64,000 nucleotides of DNA from Pseudomonas bharatica CSV86 (GTDB lineage: Bacteria; Pseudomonadota; Gammaproteobacteria; Pseudomonadales; Pseudomonadaceae), in NCBI RefSeq assembly GCF_000319305.2, contig NZ_AMWJ02000007.1, forward strand, positions 75,001-139,000, given 5' to 3'. This document shows positions 8,753-16,144 of the stretch, piece by piece. Every line of letters begins with the position of its first letter. Positions within the stretch are counted from its first letter, which is position 1. The position numbers and the translations under genes were made by a program. The notes beneath the pieces were generated by a model. It did not search any database. It had not been told where the DNA came from and saw only the letters and a program-made list of their open reading frames with translations.

Positions 8753-10315
8753 GTGAGCCAAGCCTTGATCGCAGCCCTGCAGAACCCAGCCCTGTACCCG
8801 CATCCAGTGAAGGATTTCCGGGTTATCGAGACGCATATTTCCTGGGTCGTGCTCACTGGCGATTACGCCTACAAGATCAAGAAGCCGATGAATTTCGGCT
8901 TTCTCGATTTCACCGAGCTGTCCAGTCGCGAGCACTTCTGCAACGAAGAACTGCGCCTCAACAAGCGCCTGACCGATGGCCTGTACCTGGATGTCCTGCC
9001 CATCACCGGCAGCGCCGAGGCTCCGCAGCTCGGCGGCGAAGGCGAAGCGATCGAGTTCGCCCTGAAGATGCGCCAGTTTCCCCAGGAGCAGATGCTCAGC
9101 ACCCTCCAGGCCAACGGCGAGCTGACTGCCGCGCATATCGACCAGATGGCCAGGCAGATTGCCGAATTCCACCTCCAGGCCCCGCGCGTTGCCGTCGAAC
9201 ACCCGCTGGGCACACCGGAAAGCGTGATGGCGCCGGTGGAACAGAACTTCGAACAGATCCGCCCGTTCCTCAGCGACAAGGCTGACCTGCAACAGCTCGA
9301 TGCACTGCAGGCCTGGGCCCGCAGCAATTTCGACCGCCTGCACCCGCTGCTGGAAGCGCGCAAGGCACAAGGGTTCATCCGTGAGTGCCACGGCGATATC
9401 CACCTGGGCAACGCAACCGTCATCGACGGCAAGGTGGTGATCTTCGATTGCATCGAATTCAACGAGCCATTCCGCCTGACCGACGTCTACGCCGACACGG
9501 CCTTCCTGGCAATGGACCTCGAAGACCGTGGCCTGAAGTGCCTGGCGCGGCGCTTCATCAGCCAGTACCTGGAATTGACCGGCGATTACGCAGGCCTGGA
9601 ACTGCTCAACTTCTACAAGGCCTACCGCGCCCTGGTCCGGGCCAAGGTCGCCCTGTTCAGCATGCCGGCAGATGCCGACGGCGTGCAGCGTGCCACGACC
9701 CTGCGTCAGTACCGCAACTACGCCAACCTGGCCGAAAGCTACAGCGCCATTCCTTCGCGGTTGCTGGCCATCACCCACGGCGTTTCCGCAGTCGGCAAAA
9801 GCCATGTGGCCATGCGCCTGGTCGAAGCGCTCGGTGCCATCCGCCTGCGCTCGGACGTGGAGCGCAAGCGCATGTTCGGAGAGCAGGCCGGCGAGGCGAC
9901 TGGCGAACTGCAAGCCGGCATCTATAGCAGCGACGCCAGCCAGGCCACGTATGAGCGCCTGCACCAACTGGCTGCGATGATCCTGCGCGCCGGCTTCCCG
10001 GTGGTGATCGATGCCACGTACCTGAAGCAGCCGCAGCGCGCTGCCGCAGCCGACGTCGCCAGCGAGACCGGGGTGCCCTTCCTTATCCTCGACTGCAACG
10101 CCCCGGATGCGGTGATCGCCAGCTGGCTGGCGCAGCGCCAGGCGGACCGGACCGACCCTTCCGACGCGACCCTGGAAGTCATCGCCGCACAGCAGGTCAG
10201 CCGCGACCCACTGAATGCCGAAGAGCAACTGCACAGCAAGCGCGTGGAAACCAACGAAAGCGACAGCCTCGACAAGCTCATCGAGCAGATCCGTCAGCGC
10301 CTGCCCGGCTTGTAA
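8753..10315 (+). CDS. Phosphotransferase-like/P-loop kinase fusion protein
   Basis: A 520-residue cytosolic protein of two parts. Residues about 1-330 resemble the aminoglycoside-phosphotransferase/protein-kinase-like fold: a Lys in AYKIKKPMNFGFLD, the catalytic-loop text HGDIHLGN and a metal Asp in VVIFDCIEFNE. Residues about 335-520 are a P-loop phosphotransferase with the Walker A motif GVSAVGKS and a distal DATYLK segment. The combination matches the conserved bacterial fusion grouped under COG2187/COG0645, whose substrate is unknown to me. The start is a GTG preceded by GGAAGGA. It is divergent from mrcB, with a hairpin after its stop. It is not evidence of aminoglycoside resistance. Confidence 0.85.
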   Translation: MSQALIAALQNPALYPHPVKDFRVIETHISWVVLTGDYAYKIKKPMNFGFLDFTELSSREHFCNEELRLNKRLTDGLYLDVLPITGSAEAPQLGGEGEAIEFALKMRQFPQEQMLSTLQANGELTAAHIDQMARQIAEFHLQAPRVAVEHPLGTPESVMAPVEQNFEQIRPFLSDKADLQQLDALQAWARSNFDRLHPLLEARKAQGFIRECHGDIHLGNATVIDGKVVIFDCIEFNEPFRLTDVYADTAFLAMDLEDRGLKCLARRFISQYLELTGDYAGLELLNFYKAYRALVRAKVALFSMPADADGVQRATTLRQYRNYANLAESYSAIPSRLLAITHGVSAVGKSHVAMRLVEALGAIRLRSDVERKRMFGEQAGEATGELQAGIYSSDASQATYERLHQLAAMILRAGFPVVIDATYLKQPQRAAAADVASETGVPFLILDCNAPDAVIASWLAQRQADRTDPSDATLEVIAAQQVSRDPLNAEEQLHSKRVETNESDSLDKLIEQIRQRLPGL

Positions 10316-10323
10316 TCCTGCAT

Positions 10324-10352
10324 AGGCGTGAAGCAGTCCACACTTCACGCCT
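10324..10352 (+). terminator. Hairpin after the kinase-fusion gene
   Basis: A 10-bp inverted repeat (AGGCGTGAAG/CTTCACGCCT) with a nine-base loop begins nine bases after the stop. There is no T run, so it is a transcript-stabilising or weak termination structure. Confidence 0.55.
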
Positions 10353-10434
10353 CTGCTCCGGGGCTTTCCGGAGAGCGTGACACTATAATGCCAGTATCCG
10401 GCCACCTCCTTCGGCTGATCACGAGGCGCTCATC

Positions 10435-10779
10435 ATGAATCAACCACGGCTACTGGACAGTTCGCTGTTTGCATTGATTCGCAACGAGGACATCACGGGT
10501 TTCAACCGCGAAAAACCCAAGGACGCCAGCATCGATTTCCGCGGGGGTGACTTCCGCGGGCTTGACCTGCGTGACCTCGACACCAGCGGCATCGATTTCC
10601 GCGACGCCTACTTCCGCGCTGCCGACCTGCGCGGCCTTGACTTGCGGGATGTTCCCCTCGAAGGCGCCAGCCTGGCCCACGCGCAGATCTCGGGCACCTA
10701 TTTCCCGGCTGATCTGAGCGCCGACGAGATCCTCATGTCGGTGAAGTACGGTACCCGCATGCGTTATCGTCCGCGCTAG
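10435..10779 (+). CDS. Pentapeptide-repeat protein
   Basis: A 114-residue protein whose middle (about residues 32-82) is made of A(D/N)LXX-type five-residue repeats (FRGLDLRDLD, FRDAYFRAADLRGLDLRD), expected to form a right-handed quadrilateral beta helix. No signal peptide or membrane segment is visible. A ribosome site (GAGG) lies eight bases before the ATG. Pentapeptide proteins include gyrase-protecting Qnr types, but this one is much shorter than Qnr (about 218 residues), so no such function should be inferred. It lies between the kinase-fusion gene and the TfoX-like gene on the same strand. Confidence 0.8.
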   Translation: MNQPRLLDSSLFALIRNEDITGFNREKPKDASIDFRGGDFRGLDLRDLDTSGIDFRDAYFRAADLRGLDLRDVPLEGASLAHAQISGTYFPADLSADEILMSVKYGTRMRYRPR

Positions 10780-10940
10780 GCTCTGTTCGGAAAGCCTTGG
10801 GCCCTCCTCGACGCCCGACCTGGGCGACATTCCCAACGGCACTGGCAAATAGCCGCGTTATTGCCAAGTGCCGCTACACTGCTGAGTGATATTCCGCGAC
10901 TTCCTCCACCAGACCCGTTCAGCCGGCGCAAGGAGGCTTG

Positions 10941-11213
10941 ATGAACGATGAACTCCAGCACCTGAAGAATCTTGGCAAGACCTCGGCACAGTGGCTGCAC
11001 GCGGTAGGTATCCACAGCGCATCCGACCTGCGTCGCCTTGGCGCGGTGGATGCCTATCGGGCGGTACGCACACGGGGCTTCCGGGCATCGAAGGTGCTGC
11101 TTTACGCCATTGAAGGCGCGTTGCTGGATGTGCACTGGAACGATATTCCCGCAGAACGCAAGGAGGCGCTGAATCAGCAATTGGATGCGACCAGCCTGCG
11201 GAAAAAAAACTGA
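10941..11213 (+). CDS. TfoX C-terminal domain-like protein
   Basis: A 90-residue protein matching the TfoX/Sxy C-terminal domain family: LKNLGKTSAQWLHAVGIHSASDLRRLGAVDAYRAVR is a helix-hairpin-helix-like pattern seen in that family, followed by LLYAIEGALLDVHWNDIP. The TfoX N-terminal domain is absent, which is common for free-standing members. Any role in competence regulation is unproven. I chose the ATG at 10941 because AGGAGG ends five bases before it; a TTG one codon earlier is too close. The stop is followed within about 20 bases by the prrF promoter. Confidence 0.85.
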   Translation: MNDELQHLKNLGKTSAQWLHAVGIHSASDLRRLGAVDAYRAVRTRGFRASKVLLYAIEGALLDVHWNDIPAERKEALNQQLDATSLRKKN

Positions 11214-11232
11214 GTTTTTTCGGATTGGTCCG

Positions 11233-11260
11233 TTGACATAGAAATGAGAATCGTTATGAT
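11233..11260 (+). promoter_or_regulatory. prrF promoter with overlapping Fur box
   Basis: A consensus -35 TTGACA (11233-11238) and -10 TATGAT (11255-11260) are separated by 16 bases. A 19-bp Fur-like operator (GAAATGAGAATCGTTATGA, 11241-11259) covers the spacer and -10. This arrangement predicts iron-dependent repression by Fur. Confidence 0.85.
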
Positions 11261-11266
11261 TACCGC

Positions 11267-11380
11267 AACTGGTCGCGAGACTGGTTGGATAAACTGAAAG
11301 CCCCTGGTTCGGACTCTCAGATTATCTCCTCATCAGGCTAATCACGGTTATTGACCCGGCACTTTGCCGGGTCTTTTTTT
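11267..11380 (+). ncRNA. prrF: PrrF iron-responsive small RNA
   Basis: This is the Fur-repressed, Hfq-dependent sRNA that spares iron by repressing mRNAs of iron-rich proteins (for example sodB, katA, acnB and sdh in P. aeruginosa), functionally like RyhB. I recognise the 5' end AACTGGTCGCGAGA, the conserved pairing core GAAAGCCCCTGGTTCGGA and the CTCATCAGGCTAATCACGG segment. The 3' end is a terminator: 9-bp stem GACCCGGCA/TGCCGGGTC (11353-11373) plus seven T. Length is about 114 nt. P. aeruginosa has two tandem copies here; only one exists in this window. The neighbouring phu genes fit the same iron theme. Confidence 0.93.
11353..11380 (+). terminator. Intrinsic terminator of PrrF
   Basis: A 9-bp perfect stem with a three-base loop and seven T residues forms the 3' end of PrrF. 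The adjacent phuW gene is convergent and ends at 11399. Confidence 0.9.
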
Positions 11381-11398
11381 GCCTGCTCGATCGTGAAC

Positions 11399-12298
11399 TC
11401 AGCGCAGATCGGCGCAGTAGTCCTTCTTCGACAGAGCCGCCGTGTACCAGACGAAATCGGCCATCTGCGGGCTCACGTCCTCGCCCACCTGCGCCAGCAT
11501 CAGCACCAGCGTACCCTGCTCCGCACCGAGATCAGCCAGGTGCAGCGGCACACCGACATCCTTGCGCACATGGTAGCCACCGGCCAGGAGCAGGCTCGGT
11601 GCGGGGGCAGCAAGCAGACGTTCGGCCATGCGCCGGTCACGCTGCTGTTGCACCGCAACCATGGACGGCAACTGGCTTTCCGGGAGCATGCCGCAGTGAC
11701 CGTCGCGCACTTCCTCCATCAGCGCATCACGCACCGCCGCAGTGGTAGAGCGCGGGCCACCGAGGTCTGGCGGATTGCGATAGATCGCCGCCATTTCCCC
11801 GCGGTCGAGATTGGCCGCCAGAACCGGGTAGCCCTGGGCAAAGGCTTCACGAACGATCGGCGCGTAGAACGTCCAGTCCCAGCCCTGGCGCCAGTCGATG
11901 GCCTTGGCCAGGTCGCTCGGCAAAGGCTGTTGCTGACGGACCAGGTCGACCTTGACCTGCTGCGCCGGCTCGAGCATTTCCAGCAACAGGCTGCCTTGCG
12001 CCCGTCGCTGGTTCAGCGCCTGCAACAGCCAACGTTGCAAGGCATGATGATCGGGGTTGTCGTGCTGCTCACCGACCAGGACCCGCGGTACCCCCGCCAG
12101 GCGCTGGAGTAATTGCTCCGGGGTCAACGCCTTGCCACTGGCCGTCTCTCGAATCACCCCCAGTTCCGCATGCCCGCGCCCCTCGGGGCTTTGCCAGGCC
12201 GGAAGCGGCGGCAACGCAGGCGACGCAGGCATGGACTGACATCCCGCCAGCCCTCCGGCCAACAATACAACCACGCCAAGCACGCGGGACAGGGACAT
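11399..12298 (-). CDS. phuW: ChaN-family haem-associated lipoprotein PhuW
   Basis: A 299-residue lipoprotein with a signal peptide and lipobox LAGC (acylated Cys near residue 20). The mature part matches the ChaN/DUF399 family: RVLVGEQHDNPDHHALQRWLL, LLLEMLEP, IDWRQGWDW and LLLAGGYHVRKDVG. The Campylobacter ChaN homologue binds haem, so an accessory role in haem handling at the outer membrane is plausible. It ends the phuTUV-W gene series, nine bases after phuV. The name follows the corresponding P. aeruginosa gene; the molecular role is inferred. Confidence 0.85.
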   Translation of the reverse strand: MSLSRVLGVVVLLAGGLAGCQSMPASPALPPLPAWQSPEGRGHAELGVIRETASGKALTPEQLLQRLAGVPRVLVGEQHDNPDHHALQRWLLQALNQRRAQGSLLLEMLEPAQQVKVDLVRQQQPLPSDLAKAIDWRQGWDWTFYAPIVREAFAQGYPVLAANLDRGEMAAIYRNPPDLGGPRSTTAAVRDALMEEVRDGHCGMLPESQLPSMVAVQQQRDRRMAERLLAAPAPSLLLAGGYHVRKDVGVPLHLADLGAEQGTLVLMLAQVGEDVSPQMADFVWYTAALSKKDYCADLR

Positions 12299-12307
12299 GG
12301 ACGACTC

Positions 12308-13075
12308 CTATCGGGCAATGATGAGCGGATGCCCCCGCTCGGGATGAGGCTGCACCAGCACGTCGAGACCGAACACGGCCTTCAGCGCGTCCGGCTGCAG
12401 CACCACCTGGGGTGTGTCGAGGGCACGGGGCCGACCGTTCTGCAGGAGCAGGATGCGATCACAATAGCGTGCAGCCAGGTTCAGGTCATGAAGGATAACC
12501 AGTACCGCCCCGCCGCGATCGGCGAAACCGCGCACGGCTTGAAGCGTCGTGTGCTGGTGCAGGGGATCGAGCGCAGAGGTCGGCTCATCGAGCAACAGGG
12601 TTCGCCCCTGTTCACCAGGCCAAAGCTGCGCCAGTACACGGGCCAGATGCACGCGCTGGCGTTCGCCACCGGACAGCGCCAGGTAGCTGCGTTCGGCAAG
12701 ATGCAACGCGTCCGCGGCCTGCAGCGCCTCGATCACGATCTCCCGATCACGGGCCTGCCCCGTACGATGGGGCAGACGGCCCATCCCCACCACCTCCTCG
12801 ACGCGAAACGCAAAGCCCAGGCTGGAGACCTGCGGCAACACCGCCAGGCACCGGGCCCTCTCCGGCCCCGGCCAGTCGGCCAGCGGGCGCTCATGCAGAA
12901 GGACCCGGCCACGATGAGGCGCCAGCTCACCGCACAGGGCACCCAGCAAGGTGCTCTTTCCCGCGCCATTTGGCCCAAGCACACCCAGCACCTGCCCCGG
13001 TGTCACATCGAGGGTGATGCCGTCGAGGACGCTCGTGTGCCCGCGAATGACCTGCAGATCCCGGACCTGAAGCAT
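12308..13075 (-). CDS. phuV: Haemin ABC transporter ATP-binding protein
   Basis: This is the ATPase of the inner-membrane haem importer, at 255 residues the usual HmuV/PhuV size. Walker A is GPNGAGKST, the ABC signature is LSGGERQRVHLARVL, Walker B is TLLLDEPTSALD, and the switch His lies in VLVILHDLNLAARYCDR. The ATG overlaps the phuU stop (TGATG). It works with PhuU (permease) and PhuT (periplasmic haem binder). Confidence 0.96.
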   Translation of the reverse strand: MLQVRDLQVIRGHTSVLDGITLDVTPGQVLGVLGPNGAGKSTLLGALCGELAPHRGRVLLHERPLADWPGPERARCLAVLPQVSSLGFAFRVEEVVGMGRLPHRTGQARDREIVIEALQAADALHLAERSYLALSGGERQRVHLARVLAQLWPGEQGRTLLLDEPTSALDPLHQHTTLQAVRGFADRGGAVLVILHDLNLAARYCDRILLLQNGRPRALDTPQVVLQPDALKAVFGLDVLVQPHPERGHPLIIAR

Positions 13076-14112
13076 CAGGCGCGCCCTCGCAGCAGCAGAT
13101 ACAAAAAGAATGGTGCTCCGATGAAGGCGGTAACGATACCGATCGGCAACTCGGCCGGCGCCAGCACCAGGCGTGCGGCCAGATCGGCGAACAGCAGCAG
13201 CGAGGCACCCGCCAGCAGCGAGGCCGGCAGCAGGACCCGGTGGTCAGGCCCGGCCAGCAAGCGGATCAGATGGGGCACAACAAGGCCGATGAAGCCGATC
13301 AGGCCGGCCGCCGCCACCGCCGCGCCAACGCCCAGGGCAGTACAGAAGACCAGTTCGCGCTTGAGCTTTTCTACCTCGAAGCCCAGGTGGCGCGCCTCGG
13401 ACTCGCCCAGCAGCATGGCATTGAGCGCCTCGGCGCGGCGCGGCAGCCACAGCGCCACGCCGGCCGCCACCAGCACCAGCGGCCACAGGCGCTGGTAACT
13501 GGCGCCGTTGAGGCTGCCCAGGTTCCAGAAGGTCAGGGTGCGCAGGGTGGCATCGTCGGCCAGATAGGTGAACAGGCCCACCGCAGAGCTGGCCAGGGCA
13601 GTCAGGGCAATACCGGCGAGCAGCATGGTGGCAACGCTGGTCTGGCCGTCCTTGCGGCCGAGGCGGTAGACCAGCGCGGTTACACCCAACCCGCCGAGGA
13701 AGGCGCAGAGTGACAACAGATAGGGCGCAAAGGCTTCCGGGATGCCGCCCACCCAGGCACTGCCAACGATGGCAATCGCCGCTCCCAGCGCCGCGCCACT
13801 GGACACCCCGACCAGCCCCGGGTCCGCCAGCGGATTGCGAAACAACCCCTGCATCGCCACTCCGGCGAGCGCCAGCACTGCACCCACCGCTAGCCCGAGC
13901 AGGGTACGCGGAAGACGGATCTGCCCAAGGATCAGTTCCGCCTGTTCCAGGCCCGCGCCGTTCACGGGCAGGCCGAGCAGGCGCAGGCCGGCCCGCAGGG
14001 TGTCCATCATTGGCAGGCTGACCGGCCCGAGGGCCAGCGACAACCAGACTGCCAGCAGACACGCCAGGCCCAGTACGACAAACAGCGTGCGCGGCGTTAC
14101 CAGTCGGATCAT
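13075..14112 (-). CDS. phuU: Haemin ABC transporter permease
   Basis: A FecCD/BtuC-type permease of 345 residues with about ten hydrophobic segments. Family signatures include RLPRTLLGLAVGAVLALAGVAMQGLFRNPLADPGLVGVSSGA and GLIGFIGLVVPHLIRLLAGPDHR. It forms the inner-membrane channel for haem import, energised by PhuV. The start ATG overlaps the phuT stop by four bases (ATGA), so it is probably translated by coupling. If the phuT frame break is real, this coupling could be disturbed. Confidence 0.95.
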   Translation of the reverse strand: MIRLVTPRTLFVVLGLACLLAVWLSLALGPVSLPMMDTLRAGLRLLGLPVNGAGLEQAELILGQIRLPRTLLGLAVGAVLALAGVAMQGLFRNPLADPGLVGVSSGAALGAAIAIVGSAWVGGIPEAFAPYLLSLCAFLGGLGVTALVYRLGRKDGQTSVATMLLAGIALTALASSAVGLFTYLADDATLRTLTFWNLGSLNGASYQRLWPLVLVAAGVALWLPRRAEALNAMLLGESEARHLGFEVEKLKRELVFCTALGVGAAVAAAGLIGFIGLVVPHLIRLLAGPDHRVLLPASLLAGASLLLFADLAARLVLAPAELPIGIVTAFIGAPFFLYLLLRGRA

Positions 14113-14986
14113 CGCGCGAGCTCGGCCCTGGCCGACGGATAGAAGGCCTGGGCCAGCGCCTGCAGGCTGGCCGGCAGACGCGGCCCGAGGCCTCCGACCA
14201 GCAGCGTCGGGTCAAGAGCGATCAAGCGCTTCATGCGCACCGCACGCGACGATGCCAGGGCCGGGTTTTCCTTGATAAGCGCCTCTAGCGCAGCATCACC
14301 GCTCAACGCGCGGTCGGCGAACACCACCACCTGGGGATTCAGCGCGGCCAGGGTCTCGGTAGAGAAGTTCTTGTAGCCGTCGTTGGTCGCCAGGTTGCGT
14401 CCTCCGGCCTGCTCGATCAGCCAGTCGCCCGCAGTTCCCCTGCCGGCGATCATCGGCCTGGCGCCCGCATGGCCGACCAGCAGGATGACCCCCGGGGCAT
14501 CTTCGGCAGCCCGGGCCGCGCTGATCTTCACCTGCAATGCAGCGAGCTGCCGGCGGTAATCGACGAAACGCTGTTCGGCCTGCTCAGGCTTGCCCAGCAA
14601 CCGCCCCAGGTGCTTGAGATTGTCATGCACGGCATCCAGGTCGGCCTCGCTGGAAAACAGCTCGACCTGCACGCCGGCGCTGCGGATCTGCGCGAGCACC
14701 GGGGCGGGCCCATTTCGGCGGTGCCTGCCAGCAAGTCGGGACGCAGGCTCAAAACGCCCTCGGCTGAAAGCTGGCGTTGATAACCGATGCTCGGCAGCGC
14801 CTTCAAGGATTCAGGGTGCTGGCTGGTGGTATCGACCCCGACCAGGCGGGACTGCGCGCCGAGCTCGACAATCCACTCACTCAGCGCACCACCGGCGCTG
14901 ACCCAGCGTTGCGGCGGTTCCCCGGCTTGCACCGGGTTGAACACAAGCCCGAGGCAAAGGGCGACCAGGCTGGCATATCGGCGCAT
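14109..14986 (-). pseudogene. phuT: Haemin-binding periplasmic protein PhuT, frame broken near 14,701
   Basis: PhuT is the periplasmic haem carrier of the PhuTUV importer. The ATG at 14984-14986 gives MRRYASLVALCLGLVFNPVQA, a Sec signal peptide, and the frame reads normally to LLAGTAEMGPP. The frame then shifts: the continuation VLAQIRSAGVQVELF to the C-terminus is found in another frame. Adding one C to the four-C run (minus strand; 14701-14704) restores a continuous protein of about 292 residues. The rest is undamaged, so this is either a recent single-base deletion or a homopolymer sequencing error; I favour the latter. A ribosome site AGGAAG precedes the start. Confidence 0.85.
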
Positions 14987-15065
14987 AAGGCAGCTTCCTG
15001 TTGATGAGGTTGGGAGTGGGATCACGGACAGGGTATAAAGACGCCCGACGCGGCCCGAGCCGGTA

Positions 15066-15088
15066 ATTTGATAATTATTTGCATTTAG
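15066..15088. promoter_or_regulatory. Fur-box-like operator upstream of phuT
   Basis: The plus strand reads TTGATAATTATTTGCATTT, close to the 7-1-7 Fur inverted repeat (TGATAAT-N-ATTATCA) with a few mismatches. It lies about 85 bases before the phuT start and 40 before the Rieske gene on the other strand, so it could repress either or both under iron-replete conditions. Confidence 0.7.
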
Positions 15089-15123
15089 GCGTCAAGCCGA
15101 CCGAATCCGTCACGGAGTTTCCC

Positions 15124-15441
15124 ATGCACCTTCTATGTAGCGGCGTCGAACTGAGCGAAGGCCAGAGCCGTGGCTTCAACCATGAAGGCGTCGAGCTGCT
15201 GGGTGTTCGCCGCCACGGTCAGGTTTATCTATACCGCAATCGCTGCCCTCACCGTGGTATTGCGCTGAACTGGCAGCCGGACGGGTTCCTCGACAGCAGC
15301 GCCAGCCTGATCGCCTGCGCCCATCATGGCGCCCTGTTCCTGATCGAAAGCGGCGAATGCGTTGCCGGCCCCTGCGCCGGCGATGCCCTGGAAGCCCTGG
15401 ACTGCCACGAGGACAACCAGGGCATCTGGCTCAGGGATTGA
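15124..15441 (+). CDS. Small Rieske [2Fe-2S] protein
   Basis: A 105-residue stand-alone Rieske domain, with ligand motifs Cys-Pro-His-Arg-Gly and Cys-Ala-His-His-Gly separated by about 20 residues. It would act as a ferredoxin-like electron carrier or oxygenase component; the partner is not identifiable here. I chose the ATG at 15124 (GGAG seven bases upstream); an in-frame upstream start at 15079 would lie in the Fur-box region and add an unconserved-looking tail. Its 3' end overlaps the convergent sfsA gene by 11 bases. Confidence 0.87.
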   Translation: MHLLCSGVELSEGQSRGFNHEGVELLGVRRHGQVYLYRNRCPHRGIALNWQPDGFLDSSASLIACAHHGALFLIESGECVAGPCAGDALEALDCHEDNQGIWLRD

Positions 15442-16144
15442 GCAGTACCGGCAAGGGCCGGTCGATGCGCACCTGGCGGTTGTCCAGCGTGACACCGTAG
15501 GCCAGCACCTCGACGCCATCGAGCACGGCCGCGCGCAAGGCGATGGCGTAGCCGGGGTCGATTTCCTCCGCCGGGCGTACCGCATCGACACCGGCCAGGT
15601 TCACGCAGTAAAGCTGCACGGCCCTCACGCCCTGACGAGCCAGCGCCGCCAGTTCGCGCAGGTGTTTGGCACCGCGCTGGGTCACAGCGTCAGGAAAGGC
15701 CGCGATGGTCGAGCCATCGAAGCCTAGGGTCACGCTTTTAACCTCGACGTAAGCCAATCCGGTGTCGTAGGTCAATTGGAAGTCGATACGGCTCTTTTCT
15801 TCGCCATAGGGCACCTCGCGGCGCAGGGCGGTGAAGCCGGCCAGCTCGCTGATCACTCCGGCGCGCAGCGCTTCCTCGACAATGGCGTTGGCCCGCCCGG
15901 TATTCACACAAGCCAGGCGGCCCTGGGGTGTCTCGCTGATTTCCCAGGTGCCCGGCAACTTGCGCTTGGGATCGCCGGAGCGGCTGAACCAGACCTGGCC
16001 ACCCTCCTTCATGCAATTGAGCATCGACCCGGTATTCGGACAATGGATGGTCATCTGCTCGCCGCTGGGCAATTCGATATCAGCGAGAAAGCGCTTGTAG
16101 CGTTTGAGCAGTCGCGCCTGCTCGAGCAACGGGGAAAACTCCAT
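15431..16144 (-). CDS. sfsA: Sugar fermentation stimulation protein homologue SfsA
   Basis: A 237-residue SfsA family protein, the usual length. E. coli SfsA binds DNA and stimulates maltose use when overexpressed; its fold is nuclease-like, and its true function is not settled. Recognisable blocks are RYKRFLADIELPSGE, HCPNTGSM, VNTGRAN, REVPYGEEKSRIDFQL and YVEVKSVTL, followed by FPDAVTQRGAKHLREL. The last blocks contain the Asp and Glu-x-Lys acidic motif of the nuclease-like core. Its ATG shares a base with the stop of the aminotransferase gene (TGATG). Confidence 0.93.
   Translation of the reverse strand: MEFSPLLEQARLLKRYKRFLADIELPSGEQMTIHCPNTGSMLNCMKEGGQVWFSRSGDPKRKLPGTWEISETPQGRLACVNTGRANAIVEEALRAGVISELAGFTALRREVPYGEEKSRIDFQLTYDTGLAYVEVKSVTLGFDGSTIAAFPDAVTQRGAKHLRELAALARQGVRAVQLYCVNLAGVDAVRPAEEIDPGYAIALRAAVLDGVEVLAYGVTLDNRQVRIDRPLPVLLNP

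Noticed and set aside
9390..9460. Aminoglycoside resistance gene suggested by the HGDIHLGN motif
   Set aside because: The protein belongs to a widespread chromosomal fusion family with a P-loop kinase; nothing ties it to drug modification.
8387..10405. Long open frame (about 670 codons) on the minus strand opposite the kinase-fusion gene
   Set aside because: It is the antisense shadow of a GC-rich real gene; the plus strand has recognisable catalytic motifs, a ribosome site and normal family length.
10435..10779. Pentapeptide-repeat protein as a Qnr-type quinolone protection gene
   Set aside because: Only 114 residues, with one short repeat block and no Qnr loops; Qnr proteins are about 218 residues.
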